From NCBI GenBank assembly GCA_027624075.1, contig JAQBUH010000023.1, forward strand, positions 1 to 33,944: a DNA stretch of 33,944 nt, in the 5' to 3' direction. How positions within the stretch are numbered: the first letter of the stretch is position 1; each line of letters opens with the position of its first letter. A program made the position numbers and the translations under genes. Shown piece by piece: positions 1 to 8,163 of this stretch. This DNA is from Chloroflexota bacterium. Lineage in GTDB: Bacteria > Chloroflexota > Dehalococcoidia > Lucifugimonadales > Lucifugimonadaceae. The notes under the pieces were generated by a model. That model ran no database searches and was not told the DNA's origin. It was given only the letters and a program-made list of their open reading frames with translations.

Positions 1-2
1 AC

Positions 3-191
3 ACAGACCGTCCTGACTCTCTCTTATTTAAGCCCCGAAATACTGTCCCATTGTTGCTGACGTCCAACAGGTTTATCAGCGCAGTCGAGGGGATCGCTCA
101 TGGTCTCAACACGACAGTGCAACACCGTGATTTCGGAGACGAAACACCGACTCTGGCAGATGCGGTTTTACACCTGTCAGATTCCTGCTAG
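3..191 (+). CDS. Possible 3' end of an upstream coding frame cut by the window edge
   Basis: A different frame from the 100-2385 gene is open from the window edge to a TAG at 189-191 (62 codons). It could be the tail of an upstream gene, or the N-terminal part of the big surface protein joined to it by a frameshift near 190, since coding bias in the downstream frame becomes strong just after this stop. GC is lower here than in the rest of the window and third-position bias is weak, so it may also be chance. No family recognised. Confidence 0.2.
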   Translation, partial: TDRPDSLLFKPRNTVPLLLTSNRFISAVEGIAHGLNTTVQHRDFGDETPTLADAVLHLSDSC

Positions 192-2385
192 AGGCATCAC
201 GTTCAACTCCAACTTCAAGGGTGGCGTGATAGTTCGCTATCCGGTCGGCGCGGCGGGGTCGATATCATCAGGTACTACGGCGCCTCCTTCGGCCACCCCG
301 ACGCCCGGACCTTCACCAACTCCCACGCCGACCCCCATTCAAGGTTCGCAGACCCACAGTGTGGTGTTCAGCACGTCCGCCGATCGAGCCAATCCCACCC
401 CTCTGCATCAGGCGGTGGTCGCGGGCGACATATACGCCTTCACCACACCTGACACAGGTGTGGGCGGCGTCTCGTTCTACCTTGACGACCCCTCGATGTC
501 AGGGACTGCCTGGCGGGTGGAAGGCGCCGCGCCGTACGACTTTGCAGGTGGCGCGGTTGCGGCGTCCAACCCGTTCAGCACGACCGGGTTGAATGACGGC
601 CAGCACACCATCAGCGCCCTGTTTGACATGGCTACAGGTCCCGATGCTGCGGTCCACGCAATCTTCACGGTGACCAACATATCAGGGACTCCAGTGCCGA
701 CTCCAACGAGCACGCCTGCGCCTACTGCAACCCCGGCGCCGCAGCCGACTGCCACACCGGTCACGCAGCCAACGGCCACGCCCGTGCCAACCTCGGGATA
801 CTCGCTTGTTATCAGCTCCTCAGCCCAGCGAACCGGAGCGTCCGCCCTCGATGGACGGACAGTCGCCGGCGACATATTCGTGTTCGTCGGCAACGACACA
901 GGAATAGACTCGGTCGTATTTTTCCTGGACGATCCTGCCGCACAGGGCACGTTCATCCAGTTTGAGGCGAACCCTCCGTATGATTTCGCCGGCGGTCCGT
1001 CAAGCCAGGCAAACCCGTTCGACACATCGACCCTGCCGGACGGACAGCACCAGATAACTGCTGAGATCACCGATCTGGATGGCAGTATTTCGCTACTGAG
1101 CGCCACCTTCACGGTGAGCAATGGCGGAGGTGTGCCCGCGAGCACGCCGACTCCCGTTGCCACATCGGCTCCGCAGCCGACGGCGACACCTGTGCCACCG
1201 GCCACCGCCACGTCAACTCCGCAGCCGACGGCGACAGCGGCGCCGGTTGTCAGCGCCCCACCGCCTCCGCCAAGCGGCGGCGGTGGATTCGCTCCTCAGC
1301 CAACACCGACTCCAGCCCCTGCCGGCCCGGTTCCCCCGGGCGCGCCGCGCAGCGTGACCGCAACTGCGGACGGCACTGACATAACGGTCGAGGTCCTCCC
1401 ACCGGCCAACGACGGCGGCTCCCCGGTCACCGGATACCGCGTGCTGACGGTGCCTTCCGCCAAGCTCTACTTCATCGACCGTCTGACCGAAGGCGACAAG
1501 ATCACGATCTCTGACCTTGAGGTTGGGGTCGAGTACCAGTTCCAGGTGCGGGCGATCAACAGAGCCGGCATGGGCACGTCTGGCACGGTCTCGAACAAGA
1601 TACGCATCGACGCCGTTCAGCCGACACCGATTGCGCCGATCGTGGTGCCGGCGCCGTCTGACGCGCCTGACGCCGACCCAACTGCGACTGCGGTTCCTGC
1701 ACCGGTCCTGAGCCCGACGCCTGTGGCCACCCCTGAGCGGACAACAGTTGTGCCGACGGCAACCCCTGCGCCTGTGCCGACACCAACCGCTGCGCCTGCG
1801 TTTGCGCCGACGGCTATACCGACTCTTGTGCCGACGGCTGTCCCGACCCCGGTAACTGAGCCGGATCCTGCCGCTGTGCCTGACGTAATGTCGATCAACA
1901 TCCAGCCCGGCTGGAACCTGATCTCATTCCAGGTGCTACCTGATGACAAGAGCGTCGGCAACGTGTTCCGGTCGGTAGATGGTCTCTTCGTGGAGATCAG
2001 CACGATCCAGAACGGTGTCGCCGTCTCGTACGTGCCCGGACGCTCGGACAACGCTCTGACCTTCATTGAGCCTGCCCACGGCTACTGGGTCAAGATGACC
2101 AGCGCCGCAACCCTGGTCGTTGTAGGGAGCTCGGTTGACCCACAGGCAGCTATCCAGCTGGACGCCGGCTGGAACCTTATTCCCTACCTGATCGACGAGC
2201 CATGGCCGGTGCGGCTGGCGCTCGGCTCAATAGCCGGCAAGTACGACGAAGTCCGCGGCTTCGAAACTGAGGCCAAGTCATTCTTCCCTGCGCTGCCGGG
2301 TGAGTTCAACACGCTGACCGAGCTCATGCCTGGCGAGGGCTACCTGGTCCACATGACCGAGGCCGCCGTACTGGTGTACCCGTAA
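100..2385 (+). CDS. Large Pro/Thr-linker extracellular protein with Ig-like repeats, FN3 domain and C-terminal GWNLI repeats
   Basis: Probable secreted or surface-attached modular protein; no catalytic motif is visible. Order of parts: residues about 61-82 Pro/Thr linker; 84-193 and 233-340 two homologous beta-sandwich (Ig-like) modules sharing FYLDDP/FFLDDP, PPYDFAGG-like and DGQH motifs; 341-411 linker; 412-503 a fibronectin type III domain; 507-595 a long TP/TA-rich linker; 597-761 two repeats each opening with GWNLI (about residues 604 and 685), a motif often seen at the C-terminus of bacterial surface proteins. The N-terminus is doubtful. The ATG at 100 has no signal peptide or clear ribosome site, and strong GC3 coding bias is only clear from about 193. 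The true N-terminus may lie in another frame (see the entry at 3-191) or start later. Role in adhesion or matrix binding is inference. Confidence 0.8.
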   Translation: MVSTRQCNTVISETKHRLWQMRFYTCQIPARGITFNSNFKGGVIVRYPVGAAGSISSGTTAPPSATPTPGPSPTPTPTPIQGSQTHSVVFSTSADRANPTPLHQAVVAGDIYAFTTPDTGVGGVSFYLDDPSMSGTAWRVEGAAPYDFAGGAVAASNPFSTTGLNDGQHTISALFDMATGPDAAVHAIFTVTNISGTPVPTPTSTPAPTATPAPQPTATPVTQPTATPVPTSGYSLVISSSAQRTGASALDGRTVAGDIFVFVGNDTGIDSVVFFLDDPAAQGTFIQFEANPPYDFAGGPSSQANPFDTSTLPDGQHQITAEITDLDGSISLLSATFTVSNGGGVPASTPTPVATSAPQPTATPVPPATATSTPQPTATAAPVVSAPPPPPSGGGGFAPQPTPTPAPAGPVPPGAPRSVTATADGTDITVEVLPPANDGGSPVTGYRVLTVPSAKLYFIDRLTEGDKITISDLEVGVEYQFQVRAINRAGMGTSGTVSNKIRIDAVQPTPIAPIVVPAPSDAPDADPTATAVPAPVLSPTPVATPERTTVVPTATPAPVPTPTAAPAFAPTAIPTLVPTAVPTPVTEPDPAAVPDVMSINIQPGWNLISFQVLPDDKSVGNVFRSVDGLFVEISTIQNGVAVSYVPGRSDNALTFIEPAHGYWVKMTSAATLVVVGSSVDPQAAIQLDAGWNLIPYLIDEPWPVRLALGSIAGKYDEVRGFETEAKSFFPALPGEFNTLTELMPGEGYLVHMTEAAVLVYP

Positions 2386-2397
2386 ATGGAGCGAAGC

Positions 2398-2436
2398 GGG
2401 GAAACATCACTTCGAAAGATCCGGCCAGGTTTCCCC
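2398..2436 (+). terminator. Weak hairpin after the surface-protein gene
   Basis: An 8-bp perfect inverted repeat (GGGGAAAC at 2398-2405, GTTTCCCC at 2429-2436) lies 13 bases after the stop codon at 2385. The loop is 23 bases and no T-tract follows, so it is at best a weak or factor-dependent terminator. Confidence 0.25.
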
Positions 2437-2554
2437 CTCATGGGTCGGCGGACCGGCGGGCTGGCGCTTAACCTGCGGTCGCCAACCGGCATAACCGGCA
2501 CAATCGGCGCCTGAGGTTGTGTGCGGCAAATCCGTCTCCTCGTGATCGCCCCGG

Positions 2555-2962
2555 CTATCGCGCAACTCGCGAATAGCGCAGCACCTCACGAGTTTCGGCG
2601 CCCGCAACTGTCGTGAGCACGAGCGTCTTCCCGTTGTCCTCGAAGAGGATCGTGAACTCGGCGTCGCCTGCAAGGTTAGTGCGGATCTGGGCGGGTGCGA
2701 CCCACTGGTAGGTGAAGGACTCGGCATTGATGCCGTCCGCCGAGCGAATCGCCACCCCCGACTCGGTGCTGCCTTCAAACCGAAGCGTGCCGACCGGACC
2801 GGTCTGCGGCGCCCATGTTCCGAGGAGCAGGCCGGGGAACTCTTCGACGCGCGGCCCCGTTTCACCGGATGAGCACGCCACGCCAGCGGCCATGATGGCA
2901 ACGAGGATAACGGCGGCGCACAGGCGAGGCGTGATGATGGCGGTAAGGAATCTGGCACACAT
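2555..2962 (-). CDS. Small lipoprotein of unknown function
   Basis: A 135-residue protein with an N-terminal signal sequence: basic start, hydrophobic stretch at residues 15-28, and a lipobox-like A-G-V-A-C ending at Cys30. It is predicted to be lipid-anchored on the outer face of the membrane. The mature part (about 105 residues) contains G-T-W near residue 50 followed by alternating beta-type segments, reminiscent of small lipocalin-like or DUF lipoproteins, but I cannot assign a family. It is transcribed away from dhaK/dhaL, with 146 bases between it and the dhaL stop. A 209-residue open frame on the same strand in another phase lacks a signal peptide and was rejected as a shadow. Confidence 0.7.
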   Translation of the reverse strand: MCARFLTAIITPRLCAAVILVAIMAAGVACSSGETGPRVEEFPGLLLGTWAPQTGPVGTLRFEGSTESGVAIRSADGINAESFTYQWVAPAQIRTNLAGDAEFTILFEDNGKTLVLTTVAGAETREVLRYSRVAR

Positions 2963-3060
2963 AGCGTCACAGCGATGGGCGATGGGCCGCTCGGGGGACC
3001 TTGAGTTGAAAACAACCTGCTTCGATCAGAACTCAATACTTTAACTGCTGCCCACCATTG

Positions 3061-3080
3061 CGTAACAGGGCGTAACAGGG
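3061..3080. repeat. Tandem 10-bp duplication
   Basis: Two identical adjacent copies of CGTAACAGGG at 3061-3070 and 3071-3080, in the gap between the small lipoprotein gene and dhaL. No function is apparent. Confidence 0.6.
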
Positions 3081-3108
3081 CAGGGGAGCAGACTCTCGTT
3101 CAACGACG

Positions 3109-3747
3109 CTAAACCTGGGACGCGTTTTCGTGGACCCATGACCGGGCCGCCTGCAGCATGAGCATCACCGCGGTCGCTCCGGGGTCCTGGACGCCGATAG
3201 ACCGTTCGCCGACCCAGCTGGCCCGCGAGACCTTTGAACGCATCTCGATGGTCGCCTTCGTCCCGGCCTCGCAGGCGGCGACTGCGGCATCCGTCGCCTC
3301 AACCAGCGACTTGCCGGCCTTATGAGCTGCGTCAAAGGCGTCGATGGCAGGCGCCAGCGCGTCGAGCAGGGTCTTATCCCCGATGCTCGCCTTGCCGCGG
3401 TCCATCAACCCCTGCAGCGCCGCCCGGCCGATCTCGGCTACGTCACCAGCGCCAACGCTCTCTTTGCCCTTCACGGCGGCTCCACCGCGCATCATCGCCG
3501 TTGCAAAAAGCACGCCGAACGTGGAGGCCGCGGCGCGGTTGAAGGCCATCCCGGAGCGAGATAGTTGATCGCTGACCGGCTTTCCCTCAAGCTCGCCGAG
3601 AGCGTTGACCACCGCCTCCATGCCGCGCGTGACCGTGATGCCCAGGTCACCGTCGCCGATCTGGGAGTCGAGGTCTCGCAGCGTGTTGGCCTGCGGGACG
3701 ACTTGCTCTGAGATGGCCCGCAAGATACCGGGCACAGCGTCCGTCAT
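3109..3747 (-). CDS. dhaL: Dihydroxyacetone kinase subunit DhaL (nucleotide-binding)
   Basis: A 212-residue protein of usual DhaL length. DhaL binds nucleotide through two Mg ions held by the signature L-D-x-x-I-G-D-G-D-x-G, seen here at residues about 25-36 and followed by an Arg-Gly. G-D-K-T-L-L-D-A-L in the middle and the D-P-G-A turn near the C-terminus are also diagnostic. It transfers phosphate to the substrate held covalently by DhaK. The ATG at 3747 has a GGAG 9 bases upstream. It lies 218 bases downstream of dhaK in the same direction, separated by a palindromic repeat. No dhaM or PTS component is visible nearby, so whether the donor is phospho-DhaM or ATP cannot be decided here. Confidence 0.93.
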   Translation of the reverse strand: MTDAVPGILRAISEQVVPQANTLRDLDSQIGDGDLGITVTRGMEAVVNALGELEGKPVSDQLSRSGMAFNRAAASTFGVLFATAMMRGGAAVKGKESVGAGDVAEIGRAALQGLMDRGKASIGDKTLLDALAPAIDAFDAAHKAGKSLVEATDAAVAACEAGTKATIEMRSKVSRASWVGERSIGVQDPGATAVMLMLQAARSWVHENASQV

Positions 3748-3875
3748 AATAGTTTCTCCGTGTTTTTTCTCGTCGGGTGGAACGGTGGTCAGTACAGCGG
3801 AAAAATCCCCTGAGCAACGTGAGAGATTTGTTCCTCTCTGACACGCAACGAATTAGAGGGTGGGTTGTGTTGTTA

Positions 3876-3918
3876 TTCTGAATCGCCATCCTGAGCCTGT
3901 CGAAGGGTCGATTCAGAA
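3876..3918. repeat. Palindromic intergenic repeat between dhaK and dhaL
   Basis: Perfect 10-bp arms TTCTGAATCG (3876-3885) and CGATTCAGAA (3909-3918) enclose a core containing CCTGAGCCTGTCGAAGG. That core is the type of dispersed intergenic palindrome found in many GC-rich bacteria. In the RNA it forms a hairpin between the two kinase cistrons and could uncouple their expression. Confidence 0.7.
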
Positions 3919-3965
3919 CCTCTCGCTGAACTTGATCGGGCCCACGCCCCCGTCGCGACTCCCCT

Positions 3966-4985
3966 TTACCGGCCGCCGACTTGCTGAAGCAGGAATGGCG
4001 AGTAGGCAGGCGCGTCCAGCAACTTCGCCATGTCATCGTCGAGCTTGCAAATGCTGATCGATGCGCCGGACATCTCCATCGACGTCGCGTACTCGCCAAT
4101 GTATGCACGGTGAACGCTGATGCCGCGGTCCCTCAGGATCTGTGACGCCTTGTTGTAGAGGATGTAAAGCTCTTCCGGAGCGGTGGCGCCGAGACTGTTG
4201 ACAAGCACGGCCGCAGTGTCGCCGGACGAGAACGGCAGGTCCGGCAGGATACGGTCGAGCATCTGGCCAGCGATCTGGTCTGCGGTCAGCAGCGGACCGA
4301 CCTCAACGCCAGGCTCGCCGTGGATGCCCATGCCCATCTCCATCTGGCCCGCGGCAACCTGGAAGCCGGGCTCGCCGGCGGCAGGGATGGTCGTGCCTGA
4401 AAGGGCGACTCCCATGCTGCGAGTGTTGAACACCGCCGCCTCGGCGGCAGCGTGGACAGCGTCCAGGTCACGGCCGGCCTCCGCTGCCGCTCCCGCGATC
4501 TTGAACCCGAAGAAGATGCCGGCGACGCCGCGTCTGCGCTTTATCTCTGCCTTGGGAGCAGACGTCACGTCGTCGCGCCCCAGGGTGGTCTTGACAGTGA
4601 TACCGTCCACCTCGGCCATCTCAGAGGCCATGTCGAAGTTCATGGTGTCGCCTGAGTAGTTGCCGTACAGGTAGAGGACGCCCTCGCCGCCATCGATCGC
4701 CTTAGTTACATCGAGCATATCGTCCGAAGACGGAGACGAGAAGACGTTGCCGACAGAGCAGCCTGTCGCGAGTCCTGGGCCGACATAGCCGAGGAAGAGA
4801 GGAAGGTGTCCCGAGCCGCCGCCGGTTGCGATGGCGACCTTGCCTTTGATGGGCGCGTCCCCTCTTATGAGACCGCGCCTCGTGGCGTCGATGCGCTTCA
4901 GGTGGCCGGGGAAAGCGGCAAGGATGCCGTCTACCGTCTGGTCCTCGACAAGTGATGGGTCGTTGATGATCTTGCGCATTGGCAT
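3966..4985 (-). CDS. dhaK: Dihydroxyacetone kinase subunit DhaK (substrate-binding)
   Basis: A 339-residue protein matching DhaK in length and motifs. GGGSGH is at residues 55-60, GNYSGDTMNFDMA around 108-120 includes the catalytic-type Asp113, RRGVAG is near 151-156, and GIHGEPG carries His222, the residue that in this family forms a covalent hemiaminal with dihydroxyacetone. Together with DhaL it phosphorylates dihydroxyacetone or a related short-chain ketose in the cytoplasm. The family also contains kinases for erythrulose and similar ketoses, so the exact substrate is open. The ATG at 4985 is chosen; a second Met two codons on is equally possible. It is the first gene of a minus-strand dhaK-dhaL unit, transcribed divergently from the universal stress gene at 5271. 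Confidence 0.93.
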   Translation of the reverse strand: MPMRKIINDPSLVEDQTVDGILAAFPGHLKRIDATRRGLIRGDAPIKGKVAIATGGGSGHLPLFLGYVGPGLATGCSVGNVFSSPSSDDMLDVTKAIDGGEGVLYLYGNYSGDTMNFDMASEMAEVDGITVKTTLGRDDVTSAPKAEIKRRRGVAGIFFGFKIAGAAAEAGRDLDAVHAAAEAAVFNTRSMGVALSGTTIPAAGEPGFQVAAGQMEMGMGIHGEPGVEVGPLLTADQIAGQMLDRILPDLPFSSGDTAAVLVNSLGATAPEELYILYNKASQILRDRGISVHRAYIGEYATSMEMSGASISICKLDDDMAKLLDAPAYSPFLLQQVGGR

Positions 4986-5270
4986 GTTGTAAAACCGCCT
5001 GTTGGCCTGTCGGGTTTTTCGGATAGATGCGATGAAAGCGCGCTGCCGATCAGTATGCGGCGCCTGCCAGTGGGTCCTGGCCGGGCCAAAACTCTATGTT
5101 CGGCAGCTTGACCTGTCAATTTGAGGAAGCTGCGCATGATGGAGCGCAACAGCCGAACAGCGGCGGTCCAACGGTGATGGCCCTCCTCCCAACGCAAGCT
5201 CACCAAATCCTCATCGCCCAACTGACATCTTCGCGGCTTTCAGGTTCAGGCTGGTTGCATTGGAGGCATC

Positions 5271-6131
5271 ATGTCGCAGCAATCACAGACCGTCGCCACG
5301 ATAGTCGTTCCTCTAGACGGTTCGGACCTGGCCGAAGCCGCAATACCGGTTGCGGCCGCCATCGCCATGCCCGGCGGGGCCCGGATCAACCTTGTCACAG
5401 TCGCCCTGACATACGAGGTGCCCGTCGACGCCCAGATGGACACGCTCACCCGGCGGGGTCTGAATAGAGCCCAGGCCGAACTGGAGTCGAAGTTTCCAGG
5501 GGTCACGCAGACCGTTCTCGCAGGCGACCCGGCGCAGGAGATCTCGAAACATGCAGGCGCCATAGACGCTGACCTCATTGTGATGGCGACTCATGGCCGC
5601 TCAGGTCTGAGGAAACTGCTGCTCGGGAGCGTCGCAGACAAGCTGATAACCATGAGCAGTGTGCCTGTGCTGCTTGTGAAAGGAGACGACGGCGAACCTG
5701 TCCCGCCTCTTGGGACACCTGCCTCCTTCAAACGGATCGTGTTGCCGTTGGACGGGAGTGAGCCGAGCGCTGCGGCGGCGCCTATAGCCATGGAGCTGGC
5801 GAGATTGCTCAACGCAGAAACAGCGCTCGTTTACGTGGATGAGGGTGGAGGCGCAGGAAAGCCGGAGAGGCAGGCGCGAGAAATAGCAAGCCGGTTCAAT
5901 GCGGCCGGCCTTGCGGCACGTGTCGAGGTGATCGACGGTGACCCTGGCCACTCCATCGCAGAGTTCACATCAGAGGTTGAGGGCAGCCTTGTCGTGATGA
6001 GCAGCCTGAGCGCGACGGGCATTGCGAAGGGCACGCACCGCGGCAGCGTCACCGACTATGTGATCAAGAACGCCCGTGCGCCAGTCGTCGTGGTCCCGCC
6101 GAGGGGTTACCTTGGGCCGGTGATCAAGTAG
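5271..6131 (+). CDS. Universal stress protein with two UspA domains
   Basis: 286 residues holding two tandem UspA domains (about 7-141 and 153-280). Each opens with a V-P-L-D-G-S type strand. The first domain carries the nucleotide-binding run H-G-R-S-G-L-(x5)-G-S followed by VPVLLV, typical of ATP-binding Usp proteins. The second ends similarly with ARAPVVVVP but has a less canonical glycine motif (S-A-T-G-I-A-K-G-x-x-R-G-S). Usp proteins are cytoplasmic and accumulate under starvation or stress; the partner here is unknown. ATG at 5271 has GGAGG about 6 bases upstream. It stands alone, divergent from dhaK (285-base gap) and convergent with the dehydrogenase at 6226. Confidence 0.93.
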   Translation: MSQQSQTVATIVVPLDGSDLAEAAIPVAAAIAMPGGARINLVTVALTYEVPVDAQMDTLTRRGLNRAQAELESKFPGVTQTVLAGDPAQEISKHAGAIDADLIVMATHGRSGLRKLLLGSVADKLITMSSVPVLLVKGDDGEPVPPLGTPASFKRIVLPLDGSEPSAAAAPIAMELARLLNAETALVYVDEGGGAGKPERQAREIASRFNAAGLAARVEVIDGDPGHSIAEFTSEVEGSLVVMSSLSATGIAKGTHRGSVTDYVIKNARAPVVVVPPRGYLGPVIK

Positions 6132-6225
6132 GCCTGCCCAGAGCCCGGACGCCGACGCCTTTTGCGCCATTCATGGCCAGAGGCGCACCGGACCTCGCCG
6201 ACGCTGACGCGGCGCACCCATCTCA

Positions 6226-7248
6226 TCACCGCATGCGGCGGCGATCGTACTTCGTCGGGTCCTTCTTCTGGAGCCGTGTGCGTGTCATCAACTGCTGCCC
6301 GAGGCGGCCCAGCATGAGCGACATCGTAGCCTCGCCGGCCGTCGGCAACGGGTTCTCTGCCGCACGGCCAGGCTCGATGCCGTTGTCCAGCCTGAGCCTC
6401 TGCTCCCATGCGTTGACGAAGATGTCTGCCAGCGCGGAATCGGTGTCGTAACGGGCTTCCTCATCTGCGATTCCATCACGCACAAGGCTCAAAACACCGA
6501 TCAACTGGTCGATCCAGTGGACCATCATGTCCGGGTTTGTCACTGCCGTCGCATGACCGAGCGCCGGGTCCTGCGAGGCCGGCGCAGTCATAGCCTGGAA
6601 GTTGCTGCCAACGAAGCCGCTGATCTCTCGCCATGATGGGCTGGCGGAGGCGACCGAGAGCAGAGAGGCGGCAACGACAAGCGGAAGACCGTTGACCGCG
6701 GCGGAGAAGCTATCGTGCTCATCAATGTCCATGAAGATGGGGTTCCCGCCGATATCTTCGATCAGCTTCACCGTCGCCTTGATCGCGCTCTCACGGGTGT
6801 GCACAGACGGCATCACTGCGACCCGCCTGCCTTGAAACAGCGTTGGGTGGGCGTCCTTCTGGCCGCTAAAGCCGGCGCCTGCAAGCGGATCGATTCCGAC
6901 GAACTCGACATGCGCCGGGAGCAGCTGTTCCGCCCAGTCGACCACGGCTCGCTTCGAGGACGATGTGTCGACCACCACCGCACCGCTCTTCATATGCGGA
7001 GCGCAGGCCTCGAAGATGTCGTAAACGGCGTTTGCGGGAGCGGAGATTATTATGAGATCGGCGCCTGCCACGGCATCGTCCAGGTTCCACTCAGCGCGAT
7101 CAACCGCGCCGATCCTCGGACCGTTGTTATGCGCCTCCTGGTCGGAGTCGTAGCCAACGATATTGACCTTGTCCCCGTGCCTGCCGCGGAGCGCCTGCCC
7201 CATTGAGGCGCCGATCAACCCGAGCCCGATTATGGTGATTTCCATCAT
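6226..7248 (-). CDS. Prephenate dehydrogenase-like NAD(P)-dependent enzyme with an altered active site
   Basis: 340 residues, TyrA/prephenate dehydrogenase fold. The N-terminal Rossmann domain has G-L-G-L-I-G-A-S at 8-15 and an acidic end of the second strand (Asp34), suggesting NAD. Asp94-T-S-S-S-Lys99 matches the D-x-x-S-x-K turn of the family, and an all-helical dimerisation half follows. In true TyrA the next motif is H-P-x-A-G, whose His is the catalytic residue; here it is Ile119-Asp120-Pro-Leu-Ala-Gly (the GAT codon at 6891-6889 was checked). The reaction may therefore differ from oxidative decarboxylation of prephenate. Two ATGs stand side by side at 7248 and 7245; GGAG lies 4 or 7 bases upstream, so 7245 may be the real start. 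No shikimate-pathway neighbour is present. Confidence 0.8.
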   Translation of the reverse strand: MMEITIIGLGLIGASMGQALRGRHGDKVNIVGYDSDQEAHNNGPRIGAVDRAEWNLDDAVAGADLIIISAPANAVYDIFEACAPHMKSGAVVVDTSSSKRAVVDWAEQLLPAHVEFVGIDPLAGAGFSGQKDAHPTLFQGRRVAVMPSVHTRESAIKATVKLIEDIGGNPIFMDIDEHDSFSAAVNGLPLVVAASLLSVASASPSWREISGFVGSNFQAMTAPASQDPALGHATAVTNPDMMVHWIDQLIGVLSLVRDGIADEEARYDTDSALADIFVNAWEQRLRLDNGIEPGRAAENPLPTAGEATMSLMLGRLGQQLMTRTRLQKKDPTKYDRRRMR

Positions 7249-7389
7249 TTATCTCCGTGTCTGACCGGATTGCTCAGACTCGCCGGTAATTCCGGCCGAG
7301 TATGGCACGCATGTGTGCTGGAATCTACGAAGCCGCCACGCGGCTAGTTCCCTCCCAGTTCCCCCAGAGCCCAAAAAACGCCCGCCGGA

Positions 7390-8163
7390 CTAGAATTCGT
7401 CCTCCCAGTCGGCGTCGTCCCCGCCGTCGTAGCCGTCATCGTCCTCGTGATCGTGGCCGTCTGAGGTCGTGCGGCTCCCGGAGAGGACCAGCGGCGACCG
7501 CTCGCCCTTCTGTGACGGCTTGCGGGGCTCCAGCGCTGCTATAGCCTCTTTCATCTTGCTGGCATCCGCCGGATTGACCGCCGCCAGGTCAATGACGAGT
7601 GCCGACACCGGCAAGTTCCTGAGAACCTCAAGGTCCTTCTCGCCAGGCAACCCTGCGTTCTCTGGCAGGTCAAGGAATATGTGCTTGGAGAAGCAGGAGA
7701 CCAGGTCTTGCAGACGCAGCACTGCCCCGACGGTCAGCGGCCACTCGATGCTCTCCGGCCTGTATAGCAGGAAGTCGAACGGGCCGTCTTCGATCGCCCG
7801 GACACGGTGCTCAGGCAAACCGTCGGTCACGGGGAGTCCCTTGGCAAGCTCATCTGCCAGCAGGGCCTCGGCGCCTGCGTCTTCAGATGTGATGAGCAGA
7901 AACTGACACCCGTTTTCGACAAGCGCGTCGGCGTCCAGCGCCGCGGGACCGTCCACGATCAGCCCCCACTCGCCATCGCCATTTTCAGTCGAGCCTGCCT
8001 GCCGCAGGACCAGGTCGGCGTTTGAGGCGTCACTCGCCTGGCCGCCGCCCCTGCCTATGACCAGCATGACAGGGTTCTTCTCCCGGGCTGCGGACTTGCC
8101 GAACCCCATCTTCGCCGGGCCGACTTGTCCCAGGTTCGCGAGCCTCTCCGAAAACTTACTCAA
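7390..8163 (-). CDS. Hypothetical protein with highly acidic C-terminal tail, coupled to the PAC2 gene
   Basis: 257 residues, no family recognised. The body alternates hydrophobic beta-type segments (VMLVIG, WGLIVDGP, FLLIT, FDFLLYRP, HIFLDLP, ALVIDLA) with helices, suggesting a soluble alpha/beta fold, possibly barrel-like. The last 25 or so residues are almost all Asp, Glu, Gly and His, a disordered acidic tail. TTG at 8163 is the start: TTGA at 8163-8160 overlaps the stop of the upstream PAC2 gene, and a GAGGAGG lies about 8 bases before it, which implies translational coupling. The pair probably acts together; the function is unknown. Confidence 0.75.
   Translation of the reverse strand: MSKFSERLANLGQVGPAKMGFGKSAAREKNPVMLVIGRGGGQASDASNADLVLRQAGSTENGDGEWGLIVDGPAALDADALVENGCQFLLITSEDAGAEALLADELAKGLPVTDGLPEHRVRAIEDGPFDFLLYRPESIEWPLTVGAVLRLQDLVSCFSKHIFLDLPENAGLPGEKDLEVLRNLPVSALVIDLAAVNPADASKMKEAIAALEPRKPSQKGERSPLVLSGSRTTSDGHDHEDDDGYDGGDDADWEDEF

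Noticed and set aside
2407-3036. 209-codon open frame on the minus strand
   Set aside because: It overlaps the lipoprotein gene in another phase, has no signal peptide or family motif, and is rich in Arg/Ser/Pro as expected of an out-of-phase GC-rich shadow.
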